A stretch of 64,000 bases of DNA from Paratinospora sagittata (lineage: Eukaryota; Streptophyta; Magnoliopsida; Ranunculales; Menispermaceae): contig CM069605.1 in NCBI GenBank assembly GCA_035771175.1, forward strand, positions 22,088,288 through 22,152,287, written 5' to 3'. Every line of letters starts with the position of its first letter. Positions within the stretch are counted from its first letter, which is position 1. The notes under the pieces were generated by a model that did no database searches, was not told the DNA's origin, and worked only from the letters and a program-made list of their open reading frames with translations. Of the stretch, positions 12,798 through 23,300 are shown one piece after another. Both the position numbers and the translations under genes were made by a program.

Positions 12798-14632
12798 GGT
12801 GGTAATCCTGGAAGATCCGCAGGGAACACATTTGGAAAGTCCCTAACAATGGCAATATCCTCAAGTATCACCTCACTAGTCTCTTCCTCATCAGGCACTA
12901 ACCAAGCCAAAATCTCCCTATCTCCATCAGTCACAAATCTACCCCTTGTGACTGTCTGGTCTGAAGCTCTACCCTGTAGTGTAAACACTGGGTGTCCGGG
13001 GATCTGAAAAATGATTCTCTTCGCGAAACAGTCGGCAACTGCATGATAAGCCGCGAGCCAATCCATCCCTAGAATTGCATCAAACTCTAAAAACTCTAGG
13101 ACTCGAAAGTCAATAGGCATCTCAACATCACCAATTTGAACCACACACTGGCTACAGATCATGTTCGGGTAGATCCTCTCCCCAGCTACAGTACTCACCA
13201 CTAACCATGTACTAGCCCTAATGGGAGTCAAATGCAAACTATCTACCATACGTCCAGATATGAATGATAATGTAGACCCAACATCAAATAATACATGCAT
13301 AGAAGTACCACAAATAATAAGAGTACCTTCCACCAAAGTCTTGGATGCTGTCGGGTCTGGCTCAGTAGCTGCCATCGTTGTCTCTCTGGCACTAGACTGC
13401 TGCACAAATCCCTGAGCTCTTTGAAAATTCGGACACTCGAACTTCCTATGCCCAACCTGCCCACATTGAAAACATAAGAACGGAGCCCTGGGTGCAAATG
13501 ACCCAGTCTGAGATGTCGTCACATAACTTCCTCGGCCTCTACCTCTGCCTCGGCCAGCAGTCTGTGGGAATGGGGGTCTCGGTGCACTCGGTGCCTGAAT
13601 AAGAATCGGGACAGGAGAGGAAACCACTGGTGAGGCCATCATACCAGTCTGAACCTGGGATGCCTTACTCTGAGCACCATCAGACTGTGCTCTTCCAAAA
13701 AAATTTCTCTTCCTTTCCCATCTTCCCTTCTTCCACGGCGTCTGGAACTGTCCCTTAGACTCTGCTTGTGAAGTCGGTTCACCTGGAGCTGCTTGTGTAG
13801 ACATACCATCAACCCGCTTATCCAACTCATACTGTTTGGGCCTCTGGACCACTGTGGTAAAATCAGTCATCTTCGTCACAGACAAGGCCTGTCGGATCGC
13901 AGGTCTTAGGTTCAAAGAAAACCTCATAATCTTGTGACTCGGCGTCTGAACTAACCCAGGGGCATAAACTGCGAGTTGCCTAAACCTGAGCTCGTACTCC
14001 CTGACTGACATGGTGCCCTGTGCGAGATTCAAAAACTCGAGTTGCTTAGCCTGTCTCTCAGTCTCTGGAATGTAAGCCTGTAAGAACAACCGTTTGAAGG
14101 TGTCCCAACTCTTCACTGCCCCCTGTGTATCCAACACTGAAAGCCACCAGTCCTCTGCATCACTCTCCAGTGTGTGAGCAGCACATAGGACCTGAGACTC
14201 TTCATCAAGCTCTAAGGAGCGACTGATCTTCTCGACATTCTTCAGCCAATCTTTGGCCTTCTTCAAGTCAACCTCACCAGTGAATTCCTTAGGCTTTAGC
14301 TTCATGAACTTCTCTAGCAGTTTGATCCGCCGAGCAGTGTGGTTCTCCACAACAATAGGAGCAGGTGTAGGCATAGGCTGAGGTACAACCATTTGAGGTC
14401 CTGCTTCCCCTGCAGCTCCACTAGCCTCGGCCCCACTAGTGCCCGCCTCCTGAGGTATTGTTTGAGGTGACTGTCGAGCAATAGCCTCAACCTGCTGCAC
14501 TAACGCCTGTATCTGTGAAGTCTGGGTTGCCATCAAGCGGCCCTGTGCCTGAATGATCTCTTTCATCCCCCCCATCCGGTCATAACCGGATGGCCCTGTG
14601 CATGGCTGTCCCAATCTCTCGCTCCTTCTCAT
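12767..14632 (-). CDS. gag-pro: Element B Gag-protease polyprotein segment
   Basis: An open frame of 621 residues, started at the in-frame ATG at 14632; the frame is open a little further up without an ATG. Residues about 85-270 form the retrotransposon Gag domain (core [20 protein letters not shown], then [18 protein letters not shown]). A basic Gly/Arg stretch precedes one zinc knuckle, [14 protein letters not shown], at about residue 387. The protease follows, with active-site segment [12 protein letters not shown] (Asp at about 450) and the flap/C-terminal motif [16 protein letters not shown]. The triplet is DVG rather than DSG/DTG, possibly impairing cleavage. The last about 10 residues are out of frame after a single-base loss before RT. 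Gag forms the particle and protease cuts the polyprotein. Confidence 0.85.
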   Translation of the reverse strand: MRRSERLGQPCTGPSGYDRMGGMKEIIQAQGRLMATQTSQIQALVQQVEAIARQSPQTIPQEAGTSGAEASGAAGEAGPQMVVPQPMPTPAPIVVENHTARRIKLLEKFMKLKPKEFTGEVDLKKAKDWLKNVEKISRSLELDEESQVLCAAHTLESDAEDWWLSVLDTQGAVKSWDTFKRLFLQAYIPETERQAKQLEFLNLAQGTMSVREYELRFRQLAVYAPGLVQTPSHKIMRFSLNLRPAIRQALSVTKMTDFTTVVQRPKQYELDKRVDGMSTQAAPGEPTSQAESKGQFQTPWKKGRWERKRNFFGRAQSDGAQSKASQVQTGMMASPVVSSPVPILIQAPSAPRPPFPQTAGRGRGRGRGSYVTTSQTGSFAPRAPFLCFQCGQVGHRKFECPNFQRAQGFVQQSSARETTMAATEPDPTASKTLVEGTLIICGTSMHVLFDVGSTLSFISGRMVDSLHLTPIRASTWLVVSTVAGERIYPNMICSQCVVQIGDVEMPIDFRVLEFLEFDAILGMDWLAAYHAVADCFAKRIIFQIPGHPVFTLQGRASDQTVTRGRFVTDGDREILAWLVPDEEETSEVILEDIAIVRDFPNVFPADLPGLPPNERSISLLN

Positions 14633-14843
14633 GACACTGAGAAGTAGAAATACGAGCAACCATCACACATTTAAAACATTAACAAAGCCTCATAACTACC
14701 CATATCATATAATACACGCAGAAAAGATGATAGTAAGGCTTTTAAATTAGTTCCTTTAAGCTTTTTAATCACCTAAATCTCTCACCCAATTCCTAGGTCA
14801 AAGTCATCTAAGTCCAATACATAGACCAAACCTAGTAAATTCA
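14633..14843 (-). other. Element B leader
   Basis: About 210 bp between primer-binding site and gag start, AT-rich, with no ORF or recognisable motif. Confidence 0.6.
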
Positions 14844-14856
14844 GGCTCTGATAACA
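14844..14856 (-). promoter_or_regulatory. Element B primer-binding site (initiator tRNA-Met)
   Basis: Minus strand reads TGTTATCAGAGCC, one mismatch from TGGTATCAGAGCC, the complement of the 3' end of plant initiator tRNA-Met. It lies 2 bases inside the 5' LTR. Confidence 0.85.
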
Positions 14857-14858
14857 AC

Positions 14859-17796
14859 TGTGGCGACCCCGCACCCTGGACCACCAACCCCGCAGGGAAT
14901 GATGTGCGGAATGCCGAGGCGGGACACCCGGCGTAGGCATCTCCGACCACTCCTCAACTCCCGTGAGGTGGTTGAGACCCTACGAGCCTTATCTCAAACA
15001 ACGACCTAATATCGAAAGGTACTAAACAAAACTACCCACCGTATTAATCATCAAAGACAAGAGATAATCCATAAAAATGAACCATAAATAAAATCATATT
15101 CCCTACAGTCCATTAAAATTGACATACACAAAGTCCAAAATTGTGGGTACAAATAAAAATCGTCATATGCCCACATGGTCAATCTAACAAGTCCCAACTC
15201 ACCCATACTACAATGTGGTAAGTGTTATAATTACATAATCCAAAATATAATACTTCATAATTTAAAACACAGTTCAATCAAAGTGCCTCTCAACTCACAT
15301 CGAGGCCTTGGATTCTCTCGCAGGCAAGGCCCTCAAGATATGACTACTCCTTTGCCCTTATTCGGGACAGAAGGACCTGAAAGAAAAAAATGAGGGTGAG
15401 CCAATGGTGCCCAGTGAATAGAATTCAAATATGCTATCAATACTCATCAATAAATATCATGTATGCATGTCAATGTGTAGCATGATTAAAAGCTCATAAC
15501 ATATAGATATCAAGCATTTATAATAAGCTCGATGCAAGTAAAAGCTTAACAATTTGGATCCACATTCCACATGCATTGGTTACTAGTGCACGTTTATTTC
15601 ACCGTACCGTTGACCCCAATCATGTTTATTTGGGGTTACTAGTGCACGTCTATTTCACCGTACCGTTGACCCCAATCATTTCTTTTCCTAAAACCCTCCT
15701 ATGACAAGGTTAAGTCCCCTATTAGCCAGATAGATGGGCCCAACCAAAGTCATAAGGTTTTCTCAAATCAATGCATCATTTAAAACATTAGAACACATTC
15801 ATGCTTTCAACATACAATATATATAAGTGATATGATGACATAAAAGATATAATCATAAATGAATTCTACTCACAACCAAGCCTCGCGAGAGTATTTAACC
15901 ACACACGACCACCAAACCGAATCAACCCAATCAAGATCCTGAAACATTCATCAATATCCTACCATACATCAATTTCTATGCTCAATCACATAGACATTAC
16001 ACATCAACCCTAAATCAGCCCACATATAGACAATAGGCCTAAATCTCATCTAATCCCATCATTCAACTCAAATGACATGACTTAGGCCTCTAATGCATAG
16101 TTCTCATACATAAACCATTCTATTAATCAAAAATACTGATTTTCAATTCCTTAGGCAGAAACATGCCCAAATTGGGTCACTTGATCACAAGTAGGCCTAA
16201 CCCATGATATGGTCACAACCACCAAATCAGTAGCATAATCAACCCTAATCATGCTTAATTAAACATAAGTTGCATCAATTCAATGATTCTAGGCCAAAAG
16301 CATCAAAAGCCCTAGAATATAAAATTTTTTATACATAGGCCATATTGTCGATTTACACTAGGTCACCATGTTCAGCCATGTATATCACTGATTTTACATC
16401 ATGGGTTCATCAACAATGGCAACTAGGTCAACATAGTTGACATGCAAGCTATTTGGAAAGGTCTAAGTTCATATTCTAAATTTGGGTCTAATACAAGGAA
16501 CCCTACCAATTCTTCATTTAATATTCTGTTAAGATGTATCAATCTACCAACAGACATATGTAATCACAAAATCAACCATAAGATTGAAGTATGTGAAGAA
16601 ACAAACCTTCTGTCCAAATATCAGCCCAATCCAACGGTGGACCGAAACGATAAGTATATTTGATGAACAAGTCTCTAATCAGACAATTTTTCCTTTCCTG
16701 CTGCAAATACTCAAACTCAGATGACTATATCACACAACATTCTTAACTCATAAACATCTCCACCGTTCATAATGCAGAAATATCAGTTGTAAACTCCATA
16801 TCCAAATTTTATATCCCTCCAACAGTAGATTGAGGAGATCTATAAGTTTGAGCGAAACGGCGCGAGAAATCCGGACTTTCCGACCAGCTTTGTTTGAGAG
16901 GATAGATCTCTTAGACGACACCTCTAATCAGGCTCTCCACCGTTCATAATGCAGAAACATCAGTTTGAAACTCCATACCCAAATGTTATATCCATCGAAC
17001 GGTAGATTGAGGAGATCTTTAAGTTTGAGCGAAACGGCGCGAGAAATCCAGACTTTCCGACCAGCTTGGTTTGAGAGGTTAGATCTCTTAGAAGAAACCT
17101 CAAGTCAAGATCTCCACCGTTCAGAATGCAAAACCATAAGCTACGAACTTACTGACAAAATTTGAACTTAATCTGATAATATATCCCGAAGATCCAGCTC
17201 TTTGATGAACATATCGCAGAGATTTTCCTCCTGCATCTCTCTCTTTTTTTCTCTTCTTGTTTCCTTTCTCTTCTTTTCTTTTATTTTTTTCCTTTCTCTC
17301 CACTCACCTCACTTTCTAGCACATTCTTGGATTCCCTCCACTCACCTCACTTTCTAGCACATTCTTGGATAAGAGAAGTGGGCATGGGACACTTGTCCCC
17401 TTTCATGCACCAACCTTCACATGTGTTGGTCTCATACTACCCATACCAACCACATGTACTTTAACCAATCTCATGCTTCCACGTATTTTAAATGTCCAAT
17501 CCATTTAATACACCAAATTTTCATTCTTATTTATCCTTTTATTCAATCAATCCTAACCCATATCAATTCATGGTTTAATGGACCCATGCATAAATAATAA
17601 CATATGCATTATACTTTAATTTAACATGACCCATATACAATTTATAATACACATATTTATATATATTATCAAGCATCAACTATACAAACATTAAACAACC
17701 ATCAAACAAACACCAACCATATTAAGGCAACACATAGAGTTTGGGCAAAGTGCAATTGGGTTATGGGCTAGATGAAATAATTTTCGGGGAGTCACA
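14859..17796 (-). repeat. Element B 5' LTR
   Basis: 2938 bp from TGTGGCGACC to GGGAGTCACA, paired with 6800-9897. It holds the two-unit version of the 177-bp tandem (from 16757) and a pyrimidine-rich tract near 17240-17300. It would carry the promoter, but I could not place a single convincing TATA box; AT-rich candidates lie near 17650. Confidence 0.9.
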
Positions 17797-17801
17797 GTTT
17801 T
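17797..17801. other. Target site duplication of element B, right copy
   Basis: GTTTT, identical to 6795-6799. Confidence 0.9.
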
Positions 17802-18094
17802 GGCGCCCGGAAGTCAAGGCGGGCTGCCTAGACTTCCGGGCCTGTGCCTGGACTTCCAGGCAGGTTGCCTGGACTTTCGGGCAGGTGCCCGGACTTCCGG
17901 GCAGGTTGCCTGGGCTTTTGGGCAGGTTGCCTGGACTTCCGGGCGACTTGCCTGGACTTCCGAGCATGTGCCTGGACTTCCGGGCGGGCTGCCTGGAGTT
18001 TTAGGCATGTGCCTGGACTTTCGGGCACGTATGCCCAAAATATTATTATTATTATTATTATTATTTTCTTTTTTATGAAATACAGGGTATTACA
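17802..18094 (-). repeat. Element A 3' LTR, proximal part with GC-rich minisatellite and (ATT)n
   Basis: The start of the 3' LTR (minus strand TGTAATACCC at 18094). It has a (TAA/ATT)n run at about 18041-18065, then roughly ten 20-21-bp units of the type GCCTGGACTTCCGGGCAGGTT. These units are homologous in position to the AACGTT units of elements C and D but differ in sequence. Confidence 0.88.
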
Positions 18095-18111
18095 CTCTAC
18101 CCCCCTTAAAG
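18095..18111 (-). promoter_or_regulatory. Element A polypurine tract
   Basis: Minus strand CTTTAAGGGGGGTAGAG directly before the 3' LTR. The same tract is at 37780-37796 (C) and 53002-53018 (D). Confidence 0.88.
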
Positions 18112-18128
18112 GGATTTCGCCCTCGAAA

Positions 18129-18626
18129 TCAATTCAAGTAGTTATGATGGTTATATGCTTGAGATTCACTGTCGGCGTCATCTCTTGTGAGTTCAGGGTA
18201 GTTCTTGAATGGTCCCTGAATAGCACTATGGCCGGTGGAATCGTCATCATCATAAAACCATGGAGAGCAAATAAAATCGGACTCGTTCTCTGAAGATTCC
18301 AACCTTTGCATAACGGATGGTGGTGGGGGGCGCTGGTTACATCGTTTGAGGGGGAGGTAGGTTGTGCGGTGGAATACTTTTTCGTGCAGTTGCTCGAATC
18401 CGGCCGACTGGCAATTTTGGTAGCAGGTCTTGCTAAGATGAGGGCACGGGATTGTTACGAAAAAGCCATGCACGCTCTGGTGATAATGATTGTTGTCTGT
18501 GTGGTGATGGAGTTGGTGATGCAAGTAGTAGTGACTTGACTCTGTTTCTTGAGAAATAGCCACAGGTTGCCACGGAGGCCACTGCGTGTGTGCATCACTA
18601 TATCCATTGATATTATTTTTAGACAT
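18129..18626 (-). CDS. Element A ORF of 165 residues after pol, function unknown
   Basis: Lies between the end of pol and the polypurine tract. Its first about 25 residues (MSKNNINGYSDAHTQWPP...) and last about 10 match a 35-residue ORF at the same place in C (37921-37814) and a broken one in D (ATG at 52877, stop after 8 codons). Here about 390 bp sit between those ends. The middle is rich in His, Tyr and acidic residues (HYYLHHQLHHHTDNNHYH, YDDDD) and resembles no family I know. The middle may be ancestral sequence lost from C and D, or later inserted sequence. Coding status is uncertain; it may be untranslated 3' sequence that happens to be open. Confidence 0.35.
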   Translation of the reverse strand: MSKNNINGYSDAHTQWPPWQPVAISQETESSHYYLHHQLHHHTDNNHYHQSVHGFFVTIPCPHLSKTCYQNCQSAGFEQLHEKVFHRTTYLPLKRCNQRPPPPSVMQRLESSENESDFICSPWFYDDDDSTGHSAIQGPFKNYPELTRDDADSESQAYNHHNYLN

Positions 18627-18724
18627 CTGCGTAGTTTATTCAAGTGAAACAATGTATTAAGATATGTGTAAACAATGTTTCATCATTTTATTGATAAGTG
18701 AAAATAGTACAATGTATCACATCA

Positions 18725-20342
18725 TCAGTTGGTCCTAGAAAACAATTCAGGGTATTTCTGTTTAATTATTGCTTCTAGTTCCCATGTTGCTTCCTCGACG
18801 CCGTGGTGATCCCAGACCACCTTCATAAGTGGTATGCTACATCGCTCTCTCCTGATACTTATTTCTTTCCTCAACCCGAACCTCGACTAAAGGGATGATA
18901 TGCGAAGGATCAGGACGATACTTGCGAAGCATAAATATGTGAAAAATGTCATGAGCCTTAGGCATGGACGATGGAAGGGACAGACGATAAGCAAGTTTAC
19001 CAATACGTTCAATGATCTGAAATGGACCGATATACCACGGGGAGAGCTTTCCTTTGATCCCAAAGCGTTTGACACCTCTTGTGGGCTTGACTTTTAGAAG
19101 AACAAAGTCCCCCTTATCAAATTCTAGAGGCTGTCTCCGCTTGTCAGCAGAGCTCTTCTGTCGACTTTGTGCAACATGAAGTCGTTCTTTTACTAGTGTG
19201 ATCTTCTCAGAGGTATCTTGAACTAGTTCAGGGCCTAACTGCGATCGATCTGCCATATCTAACCAGCATACCAGAGATCTGCAAGGGCGACCATAGAGAG
19301 CCTCGTACGGTGCCATGCCGATATTAGTTTGGTAGCTGTTGTTGTATGCAAACTCAGCTAAATGTAAGTACTTTGCCCATCCTTCATTAAAGTCCAAAAG
19401 GCAACACCGTAACATGTCTTCTAAGATTTGGATAAGACGCTCTGACTGCCCATCAGTCTGTGGGTGAAATGTTGTGCTCATGGTGATCTTAGAACCCATT
19501 CTACTCTGGAAGCTTTTCCAAAAGTTTAATGTGAATGGAGGGTCTCGATTAGAGACGGTCGTGAGTGGTATGCCATGAAGGTGTACGATCTCTCTTTCAT
19601 ATAGTTCTGCAAGTTTGGCGGGATTATTCGTGAACTTTACTACAAGAAGTGTGCAGACTTTGTAAGTTTGTCAATGATAACCCAGATAGCATCTTGCCCT
19701 TTATTATTTCAAGGCAAGGCCGTAACAAAATCCATTGCGATGTTTTCCCACTTCCATTCTCCTATAGGTAACGGCTGGAGAAGTCCAAAGGGAAGTCTTC
19801 GTTCTGCCTTAACTTTCTGGCAAACGAGGCATCAAGCAACGAAGTCTGCAATTGCCTTCTTCATTCTGAAAAACCAGAATTGTCGCTTGACATCCTTGTA
19901 CATCTTGTCACCCCCAGCATGCATAGCGTATCTCGAACAGTGCATCTCAGTAAGCACTTCTTTCCGAACCTCGGGATCGTTCAGTAGACAGAGACGTTTT
20001 TTATAGAAAATGGCCCCGTCTTCAGCGACCGACCAGTGAGGAAGGTCCTGTCCGCTGAGTAGAAGTTCTCGTTTCTCCATTAACATAGGGTCATTGGTTT
20101 GAGCTACTGAAATCTTTCGAATGAGCTCAGAGTTGGCTGATAATTGAGAGAGTCGTGGTCTTGGTCCCTCTTCGTTCAGTTGTAGGTTAAATTCTCCATC
20201 TCTGTAGCCAACTTCCCCATTTCGTAGTTAAGAGTGCAAGCAAGATACGATGTTCTACTCAGGGCATCGGCCACAACATTGGCCTTTTCGGGATGGTACT
20301 GGAGTTGAAAGTCATAATCTTTCAAAAATTCCAACGATCTTT
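18725..20342 (-). pseudogene. pol: Element A pol remnant: RNase H end, integrase, truncated chromodomain
   Basis: Starts within the last RNase H stretch ([15 protein letters not shown]), joined to gag by a deletion. It then holds the integrase HHCC module ([17 protein letters not shown]), a stop just before the second Cys pair (about 19832-19834), further stops and frameshifts around 19500-19740, and a 220-residue open stretch 19499-18837. That stretch has [39 protein letters not shown] and [16 protein letters not shown] loss of about 46 bp near 18837-18842 removes the start of the chromodomain (the ILDRKTQELRR part) and shifts the frame. The conserved [19 protein letters not shown] end is readable in the new frame down to the stop at 18725. 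Not functional. Confidence 0.9.
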
Positions 20343-20557
20343 GTGACCTTCATTGCCTTAATAAATCTGGTGAAGAAGGTTTCCATGCTTGAAGGCATGG
20401 CAAAGGGTGCGGGTGGGGGTGGTATTTCCTGCCCCGATGTAGTGGCAGTGTTGGGTGTGGCTTGTGCTGTTGTCGGAGGCGGCTGTTCCTGAATCTCAGG
20501 TGGTGCCTCCACTGCTGGACGAACAGTACATGGCCTTCCTCTCTTCCTGGTTTGCAT
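20312..20557 (-). pseudogene. gag: Element A gag N-terminal remnant
   Basis: From ATG 20557 it matches the D gag start (MQTRKRGRP, then a Pro/Thr-rich stretch and PFAMPSSMETFF) for about 75 residues. It then runs into RNase H sequence in the wrong frame and stops. Compared with D, about 2.6 kb covering the Gag core, zinc knuckle, protease, RT and most of RNase H is missing. The N-terminus alone has no known activity. Confidence 0.9.
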
Positions 20558-21345
20558 TTTCTCACTGGCAAAGAGAAAATAAATCCAAGATTTAGGAACT
20601 GTAGCCAAGTATAATGTTATAGTATGCTCAGCAACAATTTCGAGAGTACTGTAATGTTAAAATCACTTATTTTTCTAAGTATAGTGTAAGGTTTTTGTTG
20701 AGGAATCACAGAATCTTATATATCTCGTATGTTTGGCCATGGTGTAAAAACAAACAAGGTTAGAATGTTTATATAATAAGTACAAAACTTTGCAAGTATT
20801 TCAAATGATTTGGTTGTGGTCTTTGTGAACATACATATATATTTCATTGAAAATCCATACAAGTCATAAGAATTTTAAGATTTGCCTCGGTAAATATCCT
20901 AATCTAACGTTCTATCGCAATCTTATGTATTCAAACTCTTACTCTTAGTCTTTTCGATTATTATCCAAGTTCATGTGTCCCAAACCACATGAATTTAGAA
21001 ATAAGGGTGTCAACCAAGTTAAGTTGTACGAACACGGTCTCTAAAAACATTGGTTGAATAGAAGTTCACTAGTAGTATCGTCCAAATTTACTCGTCCCAT
21101 ACTGTGTAAACTTAGTGATAATATTAGTAATGCAACTTTCTCCAAGTGTTTCTTTTCACACAAGGTCGTGGGTTTTCTTACTTCCACATTTTATTTAGTA
21201 TCTTCCAATTTTGTTATGTCCCATACCATTCCAAAGTTAGTGATACGAAAGAAAGAACGGTTGTAAGTCGGCCCACCAAAGATAGTCTTAAACAAAACAT
21301 TTCATTCATATATAAAAGAAAAGTTTACAATGCCAGTAAGTAATC
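20558..21345 (-). other. Element A spacer between ORF1 and gag, with splice-acceptor-like end
   Basis: No gene. It matches the D spacer (47541-48314) along its length, including three GGTATGGGAC-like words (complements near 21223, 21099 and 20979). At its gag end, the minus strand reads a pyrimidine-rich tract then TTTGCCAGTGAGAAAATG, an acceptor-like site directly before the gag ATG. Confidence 0.7.
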
Positions 21346-22629
21346 TTGATTTCCCTGCCTACTACCGCCCCTTCTAGATCTCCTGCTGGGTACAGAACGA
21401 CTACTAACAAAAGGTTGAGAGTTTGCTCGCTATGCTTCGGAGTTTTGCATATGTGTTAATATATTATTTTGAGTCTCTCTCATTTCCACCATATTGGATG
21501 CCATTTCATTTAACCATTCAAAAAGGTTAGTCGATTGGCCCATTGGAGGTTGATGGCTCTATTGTCCCATAGGTGGAGGGTAGGCCATAGGTATTGGGGG
21601 AAAATATTGGTTGTACGGGTGACTGATAGGTGTGGGGTAGTTGTTTTGATTGTACAGGGATCCCCTAATTGGAACACCTTGGGCATTTGACGTAGGATTG
21701 TGGTTTGTCTTGTTTTTTGGTACTTCCTTGACAGGAATCTTGTGCCGACTTCTTCGAAGACAACGTCCATGCTTGTCTCTCATTCTCTCGGCATTTCCTA
21801 TCGTCGTGCCGAATACTTCCTCGTCAGTTACCCCTCCCCTTGGGACATATATCTTAAAGATAGAAGATGTTGTAACTGGCTCAATGATTTGTCTCGAAGT
21901 CCCATCAAAAGTGTCGATGTTTGCGTCGTATAACATCCTCATGATCAAGACTTCGTAACCGAGGAACTCCTTTCTCAAAGGGTTTTGAATCACCCTCAAC
22001 ATTTGTTGGATGATGATGTGTGGTAGGGAGACCTTTATTTCCTTCTCTATGCAATATAACACGAGAAGTTGGGCTCTTGACATAGTGCCATTAGCCCCCC
22101 TTTCTGGCAAGATGTTGCCGAACACGATCTTTCCAAGGCCGGCAAGAGATGGCTTAAGATAATTGTTTGGGAGGTTGGTGTACGTCAATTGAGTGTATGG
22201 CTCTTTGGTGAGGGAATTGAACAATTATTCATTAGACTCTGCGATTTCTGCAATTGTCTGGGGTTCATGTGGATCAATAATTCTCTCCTCAACTGGAATC
22301 TCCATATGTCGAGCAATAGTCTCGATGTTGATTGAAATTTTCATTCCCATGACTGTTGTCTCCAATATAGGGTTGATTCCCTCTTCCTGAAGTCCTACGC
22401 AATTCATGGCTTCGTAGAAGGATCTCACCAAGCTATAAGAGACGTGGCCCTCAACTTTTGTTATGTTCAACCAACCCAGAGTTGCGAGTTTGTTGTGAAG
22501 GATTGGGCGGAGGCGGAGATCTCTATTGTCGATGCTCCTCATAGTCATAACCTCCCTCTTGAACAATTCCTTGAGTCTAGTGGGAATTGGTCCCCTATTA
22601 CTGGAAGTTGCTCCTTCACTTGAGGCCAT
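21346..22629 (-). pseudogene. Element A ORF1 (putative plant transposon protein domain), broken
   Basis: Homologous to the 530-residue ORF1 of D and in the same place, between primer-binding site and gag. From ATG 22629 it is open for 134 residues, reaches a TAA at 22225-22227, and continues in the same frame for 221 residues to a TAG at about 21559-21561. A Leu/Met-rich C-terminal remnant follows. About 105 residues of the Pro/Gln-rich middle are missing, joining NPTSNAQ to GVPIRG. Conserved core segments are GTMSRAQLLVLYCIEK and VSLPHIIIQQMLRVIQNPL. The core resembles the domain annotated in plants as 'putative plant transposon protein'; its biochemical role is unknown. Confidence 0.75.
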
Positions 22630-23283
22630 TCTTTACTGAAAGGAAAATAAATTTGTGAAAGATACAAAATATATTCCTAACATTTTCAAGATTTATGCCT
22701 TGTCGGTTGGATAAAATTTTCTATATTTAATGTTTATGCCATCATTTAATCCAAAATCTTCTATTTGCAATATGATATAATATATATCGTATTCATATAT
22801 GAATGTATAGATATATATATATATAATCATAACTATATATATAGTTTTCATAAATCAACTATATATATATTTGAAATTAAACTATATAAAAATCATATAT
22901 AGTTTTCTTAGATATATATTTAATACAAATCTTAACTATTTATAATTCATTTATATATAGTTCTAAAGATATATATATATATATATATATATCTAATAAC
23001 ATTTTTCATTCAAATTTTTCATCAATAATATGATATATATATCTCATATATACGAAGGTATATAGATATATATATTCAATCATAACTATACATATAGTTT
23101 TTAATAAGTCATGACTATATGTATATTTAAATCAAACTATATAAAAATCATATAGTTTTCTAGATATATATTTAATACAAATCTTAACTATATATAATTC
23201 ATATTATAGTTCTAAAGATATATATATCTAATGAAATTTTTCTTCCCCTAATTTGGTGGACTTGGGCGGGCCATGGACCGTAC
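22630..23283 (-). other. Element A leader, AT-dinucleotide rich
   Basis: No gene. It has repeated ATATATAG/ACTATATA words and an (AT)n run at about 22972-22991. Next to ORF1, the minus strand reads TTTTCCTTTCAG about 6 bases before the ATG, an acceptor-like site also present in D. The A-tract array found in the D leader is absent. Confidence 0.75.
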
Positions 23284-23295
23284 GCTCTGATACCA
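23284..23295 (-). promoter_or_regulatory. Element A primer-binding site (initiator tRNA-Met)
   Basis: Minus strand TGGTATCAGAGC, a perfect match to the complement of the initiator tRNA-Met 3' end, 5 bases inside the 5' LTR. Confidence 0.92.
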
Positions 23296-23300
23296 TTAAA

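Larger units (their letters stand above)
6800..17796 (-). mobile_element. Element B: Ty3/gypsy chromovirus with 3-kb LTRs, nested in element A
   Basis: A complete 11.0-kb minus-strand element with TGTGGCGACC/GGGAGTCACA type ends and a 5-bp target duplication. LTRs are 14859-17796 (5', 2938 bp) and 6800-9897 (3', 3098 bp). The interior holds gag-pro and pol in the order PR, RT, RNase H, IN, chromodomain, which is the Ty3/gypsy order. The chromodomain-like C-terminus and long LTRs fit the Tekay/Del clade. The LTRs differ by scattered, mostly C/T changes, and pol has a frameshift, five stops and a catalytic-site change, so it is inactive. It belongs to a different family from A, C and D. Confidence 0.93.
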
